Part shown: piece after piece, positions 36,728 to 47,266 of the stretch | How positions within the stretch are numbered: position 1 is the stretch's first letter | How the letters are laid out: each line of letters begins with the position of its first letter | DNA from: an uncultured Burkholderiales bacterium | GTDB lineage: Bacteria > Pseudomonadota > Gammaproteobacteria > Burkholderiales > Burkholderiaceae | Length of the DNA: 51,208 nt | Direction: 5' to 3' | Assembly (NCBI GenBank): GCA_946480465.1 | Contig: CAMLJY010000046.1 | Location: 1 to 51,208, forward strand | Program-made: the position numbers and the translations under genes | The notes under the pieces: model-generated | Database searches by the model: none | Seen by the model: only the letters and a program-made list of their open reading frames with translations | Told to the model about the DNA's origin: nothing

Positions 36728-36865
36728 CAGTCTACGGATACCCCCTCATGCAACGCGTGAACATTCGTATCGAACTGATGCGTGGCCGATGCGCTGGTGC
36801 CGTGCACGGCCGCCAACCCCGGTGATACTGCGGCTCCTTGCACAGGCATCGAGAAGGCGGTGGCG

Positions 36866-37681
36866 ATGACTTCCCCTGCAACGAACGGCACGCCGGCCAT
36901 CCGTGTCGGCGTCGGCGGCTGGACCTTCGAGCCCTGGCGCGACAACTTCTACCCGCACGGGCTGCCGGCCTCGAAGGAACTGGAGTACGCGAGCCGCAGG
37001 CTGACGGCCATCGAGGTCAACGGCACCTACTACAGCCTGATGAGCGCGAAGACCTTCGCCAAGTGGCGCGACGAGACGCCGGAGGGCTTCGTGTTCTCGC
37101 TGAAGGCGACGCGCTACGCGACCAACCGGCGCGTGCTCGCGGAGGCGGGTGATTCGGTGCAGAAGTTCATCGGCAGCGGCCTGGCCGAACTCGGTCCGAA
37201 GCTGGGGCCCATCGTCTGGCAGTTCGCGCCGACCAAGCGTTTCGATGCCGCGGACTTCGCTGCCTTCCTCGACCTGCTGCCCCGTGAAGTGAGCGGCCTG
37301 CCGCTGCGCCACGTGATGGACGTGCGGCACGAGACCTTCCGTTCACCCGGCTACCTGGCCTTGGCGCGGCGCCACCGCGTGGCCACCGTCTTCACCGATT
37401 CCGACGACTACCCCTCCTTCGCCGACGTGACCGGCGACTTCGTCTACGTGCGGGAGATGCGCACGCGGCCCGAGCTGCCCGAGGGCTGCACGCCCGAGGC
37501 GCTGGAGCAGATCGCCGCCTGCGCGCGCACGTGGCGTGATGGCGGCGAGCCCGCCGGCCTGCCGCGCGTCGAGCCGCCCCAGGCGGCCGCGCCGCGCGAC
37601 GTGTTCGTCTACTTCATCAGCGGCGCCAAGGAACGGGCGCCGCACGCCGCCATGGGGCTCATCCGCGCGCTCGCGGACTGA
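36866..37681 (+). CDS. DUF72 (YecE-like) protein
   Basis: A 271-residue soluble protein of the DUF72 family, predicted TIM barrel. Signatures: VGVGGWTFEPWRDNFYP, IEVNGTYYSLMS, WQFAPTKRFD, DVRHETF, and VATVFTDSDDYPSF with YFISGAKERAPHAA near the end. No biochemical role is established. ATG 36866 (MTSPATNG) is preferred; in-frame ATG 36782 and GTG 36860 also exist. It is divergent from the DUF1800 gene and converges with cpdB, the two stops being part of one short palindrome. Confidence 0.85.
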   Translation: MTSPATNGTPAIRVGVGGWTFEPWRDNFYPHGLPASKELEYASRRLTAIEVNGTYYSLMSAKTFAKWRDETPEGFVFSLKATRYATNRRVLAEAGDSVQKFIGSGLAELGPKLGPIVWQFAPTKRFDAADFAAFLDLLPREVSGLPLRHVMDVRHETFRSPGYLALARRHRVATVFTDSDDYPSFADVTGDFVYVREMRTRPELPEGCTPEALEQIAACARTWRDGGEPAGLPRVEPPQAAAPRDVFVYFISGAKERAPHAAMGLIRALAD

Positions 37682-37689
37682 CCCCGCGG

Positions 37690-37693
<4 letters not shown>
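37678..37693. other. palindrome spanning two convergent stop codons
   Basis: CTGACC-CCGC-GGTCAG. The TGA of the DUF72 gene (37679-37681) lies in the left arm and the stop of cpdB (37690-37692, read on the minus strand) in the right arm. It is short and lacks a T-run. Confidence 0.5.
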
Positions 37694-39615
<1,922 letters not shown>

Positions 39616-39748
39616 GGCGGGCGCGGCTGGGGCGGGAGGGAAACGGCCAGCATAGCGCCCGCCCGTCGGCCTGCGCCTCGGGATCTCACCTGCCACTCGG
39701 TCGGCGGGGCGCGGGTGGCAGGGGCGTGGGGGCTCCCTGCACGTGGCG

Positions 39749-40651
39749 TCAGCGTGCCTGCTGCGCCGGCAGGCCAATGGCCTTCACCACGTGCTCGACG
39801 AAGCGCGCGAGCTTCGGCAGCTGGCGCCGGTCGGGGGCGTACACCAGGTGCACCGGCCGCTCCGGCGGCAGGCAGTCGGCCAGCACCGGCACCAGCAGGC
39901 CGGCGGCGAGGTCGTCGGCCAGCAGCACCTCGGGCTGCATCACCAGGCCCAGGCCGTCCAGCGCGGCGCGGCGCAGGCCGTCGCCGTGGTTGCAGACGAA
40001 GCGCGACTGCTCGGGCCACTGCACGCGGCAGCTGCCGTCGTGCAGCGTCCATTCGCTGCGGCGCTGCCACACGGAATGGCTCAGGCAGCTGTGGGCCGCC
40101 AGGTCCGTGGCGCGCTTGGGCCTTCCGTGCCGCCGCAGGTAGGCAGGGGATGCGGCGATGACCATGCGGTACGGCTTCAGCGGCCGTGCCACCAGGCTGT
40201 CGTCGGCGACGCGGCCGATGCGGATCGCGGCGTCAATTCCCTCGCCGGTCAGGTCGGCCACGCTGTCGGTCAGCTGCAGGTCCACCCGCACGTCGGCGTG
40301 CTTGCGCAGGAACTGCGCCACCAGCGGCGCGATGACCGCGCTGCCCAGCGTCATTGGCGCGCTGAGGCGCAGCAGCCCCTGCGGCGCGGCGCGGCTGCGC
40401 TCCACCGCCGATTCGGCCCAGCGCACCTGTTCGAGCACGCGCTTGCTGTCCTCGTGGAAGGCGGTGCCGACCTCGGTCAGGCTCTGGCGCCGCGTGCTGC
40501 GCTGGAGCAGGCGCGCGCCCAGGTGGGCCTCCAGCTGCTGGATGTGCTTGCCCACCATGACCGCGGAGATGTCCAGCTGACGCGCGGCCGCGGCAAAGCT
40601 GCCGGCTTCCACCACCGCCACGAAGACCTCCATGCCGCGCAACCTGTCCAT
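39749..40651 (-). CDS. LysR-family transcriptional regulator
   Basis: A 300-residue LysR regulator. The winged helix (about residues 3-62) reads MEVFVAVVEAGSFAAAARQL, then VGKHIQQLEAHLGARLLQRS. The co-inducer-binding domain starts near residue 90 (GLLRLSAPMTLG, GIDAAIRIG). Closest in style to the CrgA-like group. It is divergent from two tandem short-chain dehydrogenases, with nested dyads in the 108-base intergenic region, so it very probably controls them. The inducer is unknown. Confidence 0.92.
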   Translation of the reverse strand: MDRLRGMEVFVAVVEAGSFAAAARQLDISAVMVGKHIQQLEAHLGARLLQRSTRRQSLTEVGTAFHEDSKRVLEQVRWAESAVERSRAAPQGLLRLSAPMTLGSAVIAPLVAQFLRKHADVRVDLQLTDSVADLTGEGIDAAIRIGRVADDSLVARPLKPYRMVIAASPAYLRRHGRPKRATDLAAHSCLSHSVWQRRSEWTLHDGSCRVQWPEQSRFVCNHGDGLRRAALDGLGLVMQPEVLLADDLAAGLLVPVLADCLPPERPVHLVYAPDRRQLPKLARFVEHVVKAIGLPAQQAR

Positions 40652-40658
40652 CTTGATT

Positions 40659-40693
40659 CCAAACCGCTGATTAGCAGCGAATGAATGGTTTGG
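40659..40693. promoter_or_regulatory. nested dyads between lysR and the dehydrogenase genes
   Basis: Outer arms CCAAACC (40659-40665) and GGTTTGG (40687-40693); inner dyad CGCTG-ATTAG-CAGCG (40665-40679). Position and dyad form suit LysR binding. A possible promoter for the dehydrogenases overlaps it (TTAGCA 40671-40676, 17-base spacer, TACTTT 40694-40699). Confidence 0.6.
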
Positions 40694-40759
40694 TACTTTA
40701 TGCGATCAGTGGTTCTCAAAAGAATGGCGTCCATCGCACACGAACGGCTGTCTGAACCC

Positions 40760-41362
40760 ATGAAGAAGATCCTGCTCGTCGGCGCCGCCGGCACCATCGG
40801 CCGCGCCGTGGGCCGCAACCTGGGCGCGCGGCACCAGCTGGTGACGGCGGGCCGCGCCAGTGGCGAACACCGCGTGGACCTGGCTAGCGATGCCGCCGTG
40901 GCTGCGCTGCTGGACCGCGTTGGCCCGCTGGACGCCATCGTCAGCACGACCGGCGGCCTGCACCTGGGGCCGTTGGCGGAGACCAGCGCCGCGCAGTTCA
41001 ACATCGGCCTGCAGGACAAGCTGCTCGGCCAGGTGCGGCTGGCGCTGCTGGGCCAGCGCTTTCTCAACGACGGCGGCTCGATCACCTTGACGGCGAGCGC
41101 CGACGGCATCGAGCCGATCCGCCAGGGTGCCAACGCCAGCGTGGTGGCGGCGGCGCTGGAGGCCTTCGCGATGGCCGCGGCGGTGGAGCTGCCACGCGGC
41201 CTGCGCATCAACGTCGTCAGCCCCACCTTGCTGACCGAGTCGGTCGACAGCTTCGGCGCACTGTTCCCCGGCGCCGAGACCGTCAGCGCGGAGCGTGTCG
41301 CGCGGGCGTACCAGCGCAGCGTCGAAGGTGCGCAGACTGGACGAACCTATCGCGTGATGTGA
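40760..41362 (+). CDS. atypical short-chain dehydrogenase, tandem copy 1
   Basis: A 200-residue Rossmann protein. It opens MKKILLVGAAGTIGRAVGRN with the glycine-rich NAD(P) loop, then VDAIVSTTGG-like and GGSITLTAS, the last holding the usual SDR serine. The YxxxK pair that normally follows is missing: the equivalent stretch reads GANASVVAAALEAF. Short length and this pattern define a subgroup of SDR proteins whose catalysis is unclear. ATG 40760 is chosen because it aligns with copy 2; the in-frame upstream region overlaps the operator. Divergent from the LysR gene. Confidence 0.88.
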   Translation: MKKILLVGAAGTIGRAVGRNLGARHQLVTAGRASGEHRVDLASDAAVAALLDRVGPLDAIVSTTGGLHLGPLAETSAAQFNIGLQDKLLGQVRLALLGQRFLNDGGSITLTASADGIEPIRQGANASVVAAALEAFAMAAAVELPRGLRINVVSPTLLTESVDSFGALFPGAETVSAERVARAYQRSVEGAQTGRTYRVM

Positions 41363-41427
41363 TCGGCCGTCGCCACTCGGTTTTCCCTTTTCCGTTCAAC
41401 CCTGAAGCAACCCCAAAGGAAGTCCCC

Positions 41428-42030
41428 ATGAAGAAGATCCTGCTCATCGGCGCCACCGGCGCCATCGGCCAGGCCGTCGCCAAGAACCTCGGCGCGCGCC
41501 ACCAATTGATCACCGCCGGCCGTTCCAGCGGTGACCACCGCGTCGACCTCACCGACGACGCCAGCGTGGCCGCGCTGCTGGAAACCGTCGGCAAGGTGGA
41601 CGCCATCGTGAGCGCCACGGGCAACCTGCATTTCGGCCCGCTGACCGAGATGACGGCCGAGCAGTTCAACGTCGGCCTGCAGGACAAGCTGCTGGGCCAG
41701 GTGGGCCTGGCCCTGCGCGGGCAGCATTACCTGAACGACGGTGGCTCGATCACCCTGACCGCCGGCGTGCTGGCCATCGAGCCCATCCGCGCCGGCGCCA
41801 ACGCCACCGCGGTGAATGCCGCGCTGGAAGCCTTCGCGGCCGCCGCGGCCATCGAGCTGCCGCGCGGCATCCGCATCAACACCGTCAGCCCGACGCTGCT
41901 GACCGAGTCCATCGGCAGCTACGGCGCCTTCTTCCCGGGCTTCGAGACCGTCTCCGCCGAACGCGCCGCGCTGGCCTACCAGCGCAGCGTGGAGGGGCCG
42001 CAGACGGGGCGGGTCTATCGCGTGATGTGA
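41428..42030 (+). CDS. atypical short-chain dehydrogenase, tandem copy 2
   Basis: A 200-residue paralogue, same length and colinear with copy 1 (for example MKKILLIGATGAIGQAVAKN, FNVGLQDKLLGQVGLAL, VSPTLLTES, and the C-terminal YRVM). The YxxxK site is again absent (GANATAVNAALEAF), and the serine region reads ITLTAGV, so this copy has lost the Ser seen in copy 1. A strong Shine-Dalgarno (AAGGAAG) precedes ATG 41428. It is 65 bases downstream of copy 1, probably co-transcribed, and is followed by a strong bidirectional terminator. Confidence 0.88.
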   Translation: MKKILLIGATGAIGQAVAKNLGARHQLITAGRSSGDHRVDLTDDASVAALLETVGKVDAIVSATGNLHFGPLTEMTAEQFNVGLQDKLLGQVGLALRGQHYLNDGGSITLTAGVLAIEPIRAGANATAVNAALEAFAAAAAIELPRGIRINTVSPTLLTESIGSYGAFFPGFETVSAERAALAYQRSVEGPQTGRVYRVM

Positions 42031-42060
42031 GTGACATGCGCGAGAGCGCGGTGCAAACGA

Positions 42061-42087
42061 AAAAGGGCCCGCGCTGCGGGCCCTTTT
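42061..42087. terminator. bidirectional rho-independent terminator
   Basis: AAAAGGGCCCGC and GCGGGCCCTTTT pair perfectly (12 bp) around a 3-base loop, with T-runs on both strands. It lies between the convergent dehydrogenase copy 2 and acnB. Confidence 0.93.
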
Positions 42088-42116
42088 GGTGATCCGGCGG
42101 CGCCGGATGGACAAGG

Positions 42117-44720
42117 TCAGACCGTCACACCCTTCGCCGTCTCCGCGTACTCCTCGATCTGGTCGAAGTTCATGTAGCGGTAGACCTGCGCGGCGTCCTT
42201 GTTGATGACGCCCATGTCGGCGTGGTACTCCTCCACGGTCGGGATGCGGCCCAGCTTGGACGCGATCGCGGCCAGTTCCGCAGAGGCCAGGTACACGTTG
42301 GTGTTCTTGCCCAGGCGGTTCGGGAAGTTGCGGGTGCTGGTGGAGACGACCGTCGCGCCTTCGCGCACCTGGGCCTGGTTGCCCATGCACAGGCTGCAGC
42401 CGGGCATCTCGGTGCGGGCGCCGGCGGTGCCGAAGACGCCGTAGTGGCCTTCCTTGGTCAGCTCGCTGGCGTCCATCTTGGTCGGCGGCGCCACCCACAG
42501 CTTGACCGGGATGTCGCGCTTGCCTTCCAGCAGCTTGGACGCGGCGCGGAAGTGGCCGATGTTGGTCATGCAGGAGCCGATGAAGACCTCGTCGATCTTC
42601 GCGCCCTGGACTTCGGACAGCAGCTTGGCGTCGTCCGGGTCGTTCGGGCAGCAGAGCACCGGCTCCTTCAGGTCGTCGAGGTTGATCTCGATGACGGCGG
42701 CGTATTCCGCATCCGCATCCGCTTCCAGCAGCTCGGGCTTGGCGAGCCAGGCCTCGACGTTCTTGATGCGGCGTTCCAGCGTGCGCTTGTCCTGGTAGCC
42801 GTCGGCGATCATGTTCTTCATCAGCACGATGTTGCTGGTGAGGTACTCGCGGATCGGCGCTTCGTTCAGCTTCACCGTGCAGCCGGCGGCGGAGCGCTCG
42901 GCCGACGCGTCCGACAGCTCGAAGGCCTGTTCCACCTTCAGGTCCGGCAGGCCTTCGATCTCGAGGATGCGGCCGGAGAAGATGTTCTTCTTGCCTTGCT
43001 TGGCGACCGTCAGCAGGCCTTGCTTGATCGCGTACAGCGGGATCGCGTGCACCAGGTCGCGCAGCGTGATGCCCGGCTGCATCTGGCCCTTGAAGCGCAC
43101 CAGCACCGATTCGGGCATGTCCAGCGGCATCACGCCGGTGGCGGCGCCGAAGGCCACCAGGCCGGAGCCGGCCGGGAAGCTGATGCCGATCGGGAAGCGG
43201 GTGTGGCTGTCGCCGCCGGTGCCCACGGTGTCGGGCAGCAGCAGGCGGTTGAGCCAGCTGTGGATCACGCCGTCACCCGGGCGCAGCGACACGCCGCCGC
43301 GGCTGGAGATGAACTGCGGCAGCTCGCGGTGCGTCTTCACGTCCACCGGCTTCGGATACGCGGCGGTGTGGCAGAAGCTCTGCATCACCAGGTCGGCGCT
43401 GAAGCCCAGGCAGGCCAGGTCCTTCAGCTCGTCGCGGGTCATCGGGCCGGTGGTGTCCTGGCTGCCCACGGTGGTCATGCGTGGTTCGCAGTACGTGCCG
43501 GGGCGGATGCCCTGCTGGTTGCCGTTCACCATGGCCAGGCCGCAGGCGCGGCCCACCATCTTCTGCGCCAAGGTGAAGCCCTTGCCGCTGTCCACCGGGG
43601 CCTGCGGCAGGCGGAAGGCGGTGGACGGCGCCAGGCCCAGGAATTCACGCGCCTTGGCGGTGAGCGAGCGGCCGATGATCAGGTTGATGCGGCCGCCGGC
43701 GCGCACCTCGTCCAGCAGCACGTCGCTCTTCAGCTGGAACGATGCCACTTCGGCGCCGTTCTTCAGCAGCTTGCCGTCGTAGGGCAGCACGTCGATGACG
43801 TCGCCCATCTCCAGCTTCGACACGTCCACCTCGATCGGCAGCGAGCCGGAGTCTTCCTGCGTGTTGAAGAAGATCGGCGCGATCTTGCCGCCGAGCGTCA
43901 CGCCGCCGAAGCGCTTGTTCGGCACGAAGGGGATGTCCTGGCCGGTGGCCCAGATGACGCTGTTGGTCGCGCTCTTGCGCGACGAGCCGGTGCCGACCAC
44001 GTCGCCGACATAGGCCACGACGTGGCCCTTCTTCTTCAGCGACTCGATGAACTCGATCGGGCCGCGCTTGCCGTCTTCTTCCGGCTTGAAGGCCGCGCCT
44101 TCGCGCGTGTTCTTCAGCATGGCCAGGTAGTGCAGCGGGATGTCGGGGCGGCTCCAGGCGTCGGGCGCGGGCGACAGGTCGTCGGTGTTGGTTTCGCCGG
44201 GCACCTTGAAGACGGTGACGGTGATCTGGCGCGCCACTTCGGGGCGGGAGGTGAACCACTCGGCGTCGGCCCAGCTCTGTACGACGGCCTTGGCGTGTTC
44301 GTTCCCGGCGCGGGCCTTCTCGGCCACGTCGTGGAAGAAGTCGAACATCAGCAGCGTCTTCTTCAGGCCCGCGGCGGCGACCGCGGCCACTTCGGGATCG
44401 TCCAGCAGGTCGATCAGCGGCTTGACGTTGTAGCCGCCCACCATGGTGCCCAGCAGCTCGGTGGCCTGGGCCTTGCTGATCAGCGCCATCGCGATGTCGC
44501 CGTGGGCGACGGCGGCCAGGAAGCTGGCCTTGACCTTGGCGGCATCGTCCACGCCCGGCGGCACGCGGGTGGAGAGCAGTTCGACGAGGAAGGCGCCTTC
44601 GCCCGCGGGTGGGTTCTTGATCAGCTCGATGACCTCGGCGGTCTGCTGCGCGGTCAGGGGCAGCGGCGGAATGCCGAGGGCGGCGCGTTCGGCCACGTGT
44701 TGGCGATAGGCTTGCAGCAT
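42117..44720 (-). CDS. acnB: bifunctional aconitate hydratase 2/2-methylisocitrate dehydratase
   Basis: An 867-residue AcnB, the main TCA-cycle aconitase in many proteobacteria; the family also hydrates 2-methyl-cis-aconitate. Domain order is typical of AcnB: N-terminal HEAT-like domain (about 1-160), swivelling domain 4 (about 165-380, [16 protein letters not shown]), then catalytic domains 1-3. Iron-sulphur ligands are in [11 protein letters not shown] and [24 protein letters not shown] is also present. GGAG precedes the ATG. Its promoter carries a GTCTTATATAAGAC palindrome between the -35 and -10 boxes, pointing to repression by the GntR protein encoded at 48496. Confidence 0.96.
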   Translation of the reverse strand: MLQAYRQHVAERAALGIPPLPLTAQQTAEVIELIKNPPAGEGAFLVELLSTRVPPGVDDAAKVKASFLAAVAHGDIAMALISKAQATELLGTMVGGYNVKPLIDLLDDPEVAAVAAAGLKKTLLMFDFFHDVAEKARAGNEHAKAVVQSWADAEWFTSRPEVARQITVTVFKVPGETNTDDLSPAPDAWSRPDIPLHYLAMLKNTREGAAFKPEEDGKRGPIEFIESLKKKGHVVAYVGDVVGTGSSRKSATNSVIWATGQDIPFVPNKRFGGVTLGGKIAPIFFNTQEDSGSLPIEVDVSKLEMGDVIDVLPYDGKLLKNGAEVASFQLKSDVLLDEVRAGGRINLIIGRSLTAKAREFLGLAPSTAFRLPQAPVDSGKGFTLAQKMVGRACGLAMVNGNQQGIRPGTYCEPRMTTVGSQDTTGPMTRDELKDLACLGFSADLVMQSFCHTAAYPKPVDVKTHRELPQFISSRGGVSLRPGDGVIHSWLNRLLLPDTVGTGGDSHTRFPIGISFPAGSGLVAFGAATGVMPLDMPESVLVRFKGQMQPGITLRDLVHAIPLYAIKQGLLTVAKQGKKNIFSGRILEIEGLPDLKVEQAFELSDASAERSAAGCTVKLNEAPIREYLTSNIVLMKNMIADGYQDKRTLERRIKNVEAWLAKPELLEADADAEYAAVIEINLDDLKEPVLCCPNDPDDAKLLSEVQGAKIDEVFIGSCMTNIGHFRAASKLLEGKRDIPVKLWVAPPTKMDASELTKEGHYGVFGTAGARTEMPGCSLCMGNQAQVREGATVVSTSTRNFPNRLGKNTNVYLASAELAAIASKLGRIPTVEEYHADMGVINKDAAQVYRYMNFDQIEEYAETAKGVTV

Positions 44721-44771
44721 CTCGAAGGCTCCAGTGAAGAAGGGTCGATCAGGGATTGTTCTTGGTCCGCT

Positions 44772-44799
44772 ATTTTATGTCTTATATAAGACTTGCCAA
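44772..44799 (-). promoter_or_regulatory. acnB promoter with embedded GntR-type operator
   Basis: Read on the minus strand: -35 TTGGCA (44794-44799), 16-base spacer, -10 TAAAAT (44772-44777). The perfect 14-bp palindrome GTCTTATATAAGAC (44779-44792) fills the spacer. A related site lies at 48422-48442 by gntR and mdh. The remaining 278-base gap (44721-44998) also holds a terminator and otherwise nothing recognisable. Confidence 0.75.
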
Positions 44800-44933
44800 G
44801 CGGAGTCGGGCACGCAAGACGGGGCGGCCGCTGCTCAGGCGGCCAGGAAAGGGGCGGATTGTCGCGCCGCGGCGCTGCGGCGGCGCACTTGCCTGACTGC
44901 GCCGCCCAGGAGACGGTACGAGCAGAAGGCAAC

Positions 44934-44958
44934 AAAAAGCCCGCATGGGAGCGGGCTT
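44934..44958 (-). terminator. rho-independent terminator after the small membrane protein
   Basis: AAGCCCGC and GCGGGCTT pair around ATGGGA. On the minus strand the stem is followed by a run of five T. It lies 41 bases beyond the stop of the small gene at 44999-45133 and separates it from the acnB promoter. Confidence 0.85.
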
Positions 44959-44998
44959 GCAGGTCTCGTGCCGGAAGGTCCGGCCCCGGGCGCCGGGG

Positions 44999-45133
44999 TC
45001 AGGCGTTGTCGCGCATCCACTTGGCGGCCCAGGCGTCGGAACGCGCTTGGGCCTGGGCACCACTGGTCATCGTCCAGACGAGGCAGCCGGTCGCGAAGAG
45101 GAGCGGCACGAGGGCAAGAATGGTCGGAATCAT
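44999..45133 (-). CDS. small membrane protein, 44 residues
   Basis: A 44-residue protein, MIPTILALVPLLFATGC at the start, giving one membrane helix (about residues 2-25), then a short polar tail ending AAKWMRDNA. The Cys in LLFATGC could be a lipobox, making it a tiny lipoprotein instead. No Shine-Dalgarno is visible, and a small hairpin (GTTGCGG/CCGCAAC) abuts the ATG. A longer in-frame start at 45214 exists but has no ribosome site. Support comes from the helix, the following terminator and the position in the mdh-acnB array. Function unknown. Confidence 0.55.
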   Translation of the reverse strand: MIPTILALVPLLFATGCLVWTMTSGAQAQARSDAWAAKWMRDNA

Positions 45134-45297
45134 GTTGCGGTTGTCGTGGAAGGGAAGCCGCAACGGTTGATGCGGCGGCGCAGCATACGCGGTTTTGCGC
45201 GCGCGGCCGGCCACGGGCCTGCCGAACGCCCCTGGAATGCAGGGCCAATGTCACGCACAAGCGGCGCGTCAGCCGCCGGCGCATGCCATGGCGTGCC

Positions 45298-45897
45298 TCA
45301 GTTCCTGGGGGCGATGCCCAGGCCGGTGGTTTCCGCCGCCGGGGCCGGCTGGTCGCTCGTCTGCAGCGAGGCCGGAACCGCCGTGGCCTCGTTGCGGGCG
45401 GCGGCCGCCGCTTCCACCGCCGCCCGCTGGTCTGCGTGCAGGCAGGCGTCCACCATGCGCTGGCCGATCTTGGCGTTCATCAGCATCGACTTGGCGGGGA
45501 TCTGCAGCCAGACCACGCCTGCCTTCTTGTCTTCCAGCCGCACCGCGCCGGTGGTGGTTTCTTGAGGAACCATGCGGTAGGTGACCTTCTTGAACGCCAG
45601 GTGGAAGTGGCCAGGCTGGCCGTCCACCGCCTTCAGGCTGATCTTCTGGTTGAACTCGCAGTCGATGTCGCCGGTCATCACGCGGGCGGCCGCTTGCAGC
45701 TGGCCTTCGCTGATCTGCTCGGTCACCTCGGTGGCCAGCGCCAGGCCCTTGGCCTGGTTCTTCAGCTGATCGCGTGACGTGGCGGGCTTGGTGGCGGACT
45801 TGGCGGCGGCCGGCTTGGCCTTGGTGTCGGCCTGCGCGTAGGCGGGGGGCAGCAGCAGCAGCGCGGACAGGGTGAGGGCGGACAACGGCAGGCGCAT
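45298..45897 (-). CDS. hypothetical periplasmic protein, 199 residues
   Basis: A signal peptide (residues 1-22, LSALLLLPPAYAQA) precedes a Lys/Ala-rich linker (about 23-45) and a core of about 110 residues: ATEVTEQISEGQLQAAARVM, a single-Cys segment TGDIDCEFNQ, then strands HFHLAFKKVTYRMVPQET and GVVWLQIPAKSMLMNAKIGQ and ACLHADQ. Two cysteines (in DIDCEF and DACLH) could form a disulphide. The C-terminus is low-complexity Ala/Pro. No family recognised. It lies in the same orientation as mdh and acnB; the association with TCA genes may be only positional. Confidence 0.75.
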   Translation of the reverse strand: MRLPLSALTLSALLLLPPAYAQADTKAKPAAAKSATKPATSRDQLKNQAKGLALATEVTEQISEGQLQAAARVMTGDIDCEFNQKISLKAVDGQPGHFHLAFKKVTYRMVPQETTTGAVRLEDKKAGVVWLQIPAKSMLMNAKIGQRMVDACLHADQRAAVEAAAAARNEATAVPASLQTSDQPAPAAETTGLGIAPRN

Positions 45898-46088
45898 GAT
45901 GGGCTGGGCCTCGGGCTGGAGCGGGCAAGGCCCGATTGTGGGCGGCAGCCCATCTCCGACGCTTTAGGGGCTTGCCAGCACAGTGCAACCAGCTGCAAGG
46001 CGCGGCGCATGTTTGCGGCGATGCCGTGCGGGATCTCACGCGCGGCGGGGCAGGCCTGGAACGGAGGTGCGTGGGCGCCCCTGCGCGA

Positions 46089-47093
46089 TCAGGCGGCCGG
46101 CGTGCCGAAGAAATGCTGCTCCACCTCCGCCGGCAGCGGCTGGCCGGTGCGGCGTGCGCGCTCGATCACCTGCCAGAAGTAGCGGTAGCTCGCGCGGTCG
46201 TGCAAGGTGTCGCGGTGGCGGATCGGCGCCCACGCGGCGGCCTGGGCGGCGGCGATGATGTCGATGGCTTCGTCCACCTCGGCGGTGCTGGGCGCGAAGG
46301 CCTCGACGATCGCTTCGATCTGCGCCGGATGGATGCTCCACATGCGCGTGTAGCCGAACTCGCGCGCGGCGCGCGTGGCTGCCGCACTGAGCGCGCGTTC
46401 GTCCTTGAACTCGGTGACCACGCAGTGCGAAGGCACCTTGGCTGCGGCATGGCAGGCGGCGGCGATCTCCAGCTTGGCGCGCACCACCAGCGGATGCTCG
46501 AACTGGCCTTTCACGCCCATGGCGGTCTGCGGAATGGCGCCGCGGTGCGCGGAGACGAAGTCCATCAAGCCGAAGGACAGCGACTGGATGCGCGGCAGCG
46601 CGGCAATGGCATGCACGTCGCGCAGGCCGCCGTGGGTCTCGATCAGCATGTGCACCGGCAGCGTGGCGCCGTGGCCGCTGCGCTGCGCGACGCGTTCGAC
46701 GGCCTCGATGCCGCGCTGCGCCTCGGCCAGGCTGCGCGGCTTGGGGATCATCAGGTAGGCCAGGCGGTCGCCGGCGCGGCCGACCAGGGTCTCCAGGTCG
46801 GCCTCGAAGGCCGGGTGGTCCACCGGGTGCGCGCGGGCGCCGACGCGGCCGAAGCGGTTGTCGCCCGACAGCACGATGTCGGCCACCATTTGCGCGTGCT
46901 GGGCTTCGGCGCCCACGGGCGCGCCGTCCTCGCAGTCGAGCGTGACGTCGAACACCGGGCCCAGCTGGGCCTGCAGCTCCAGGCTTTTGCGCATGCGCTG
47001 CTCGACGCCGCAGTAGTGGTCGCACACCGGCAGGTCAGGCACGGCGTCGCCTTCGTCGAAGAGCACGTCGCGGGGCAGGGAGGAGGTGGTCAC
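46089..47093 (-). CDS. HpcH/HpaI aldolase / citrate-lyase-beta-like protein
   Basis: A 334-residue CitE-like TIM-barrel lyase acting on CoA-ester or hydroxy-acid substrates by Mg-dependent C-C cleavage. Visible segments: DVTLDCEDGAPVGAEAQHAQ with the acidic metal-site residues, ARAHPVDHP (the usual R-x-N is R-x-H here), IPKPRSLAEAQ, LIETHGGLRDVHAIAALPRI with the metal-binding Glu, and MWSIHPAQIEAI near the C-terminus. Likely substrates include malyl-CoA or citramalyl-CoA-type esters, but this cannot be fixed. It lies between mdh and the periplasmic hypothetical gene, all on the minus strand; a terminator separates it from mdh. Confidence 0.86.
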   Translation of the reverse strand: MTTSSLPRDVLFDEGDAVPDLPVCDHYCGVEQRMRKSLELQAQLGPVFDVTLDCEDGAPVGAEAQHAQMVADIVLSGDNRFGRVGARAHPVDHPAFEADLETLVGRAGDRLAYLMIPKPRSLAEAQRGIEAVERVAQRSGHGATLPVHMLIETHGGLRDVHAIAALPRIQSLSFGLMDFVSAHRGAIPQTAMGVKGQFEHPLVVRAKLEIAAACHAAAKVPSHCVVTEFKDERALSAAATRAAREFGYTRMWSIHPAQIEAIVEAFAPSTAEVDEAIDIIAAAQAAAWAPIRHRDTLHDRASYRYFWQVIERARRTGQPLPAEVEQHFFGTPAA

Positions 47094-47187
47094 GGCAATA
47101 CCTTCGGGCTGCGCCCACCCGGATTCGCCCCCAGGGGCGGGTTCTCAGGCGGGCTCATGGTCGTCTGAAGCGTGGTGCTAATGCGCA

Positions 47188-47225
47188 AACAGAAAGGGCC
47201 GGTGGCGTTTTGCCGACCGGCCCCT
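47188..47225 (-). terminator. rho-independent terminator of mdh
   Basis: On the minus strand GGGGCCGGT-C-GGC, loop AAAAC, then GCC-ACCGGCCC and TTTCTGTTT. The stem has one bulged base. It begins about 40 bases after the mdh stop. Confidence 0.85.
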
Positions 47226-47266
47226 TGGAGCTTAGCGCTGCGGCGTGGTGCCGCAGCACGAAAGCA

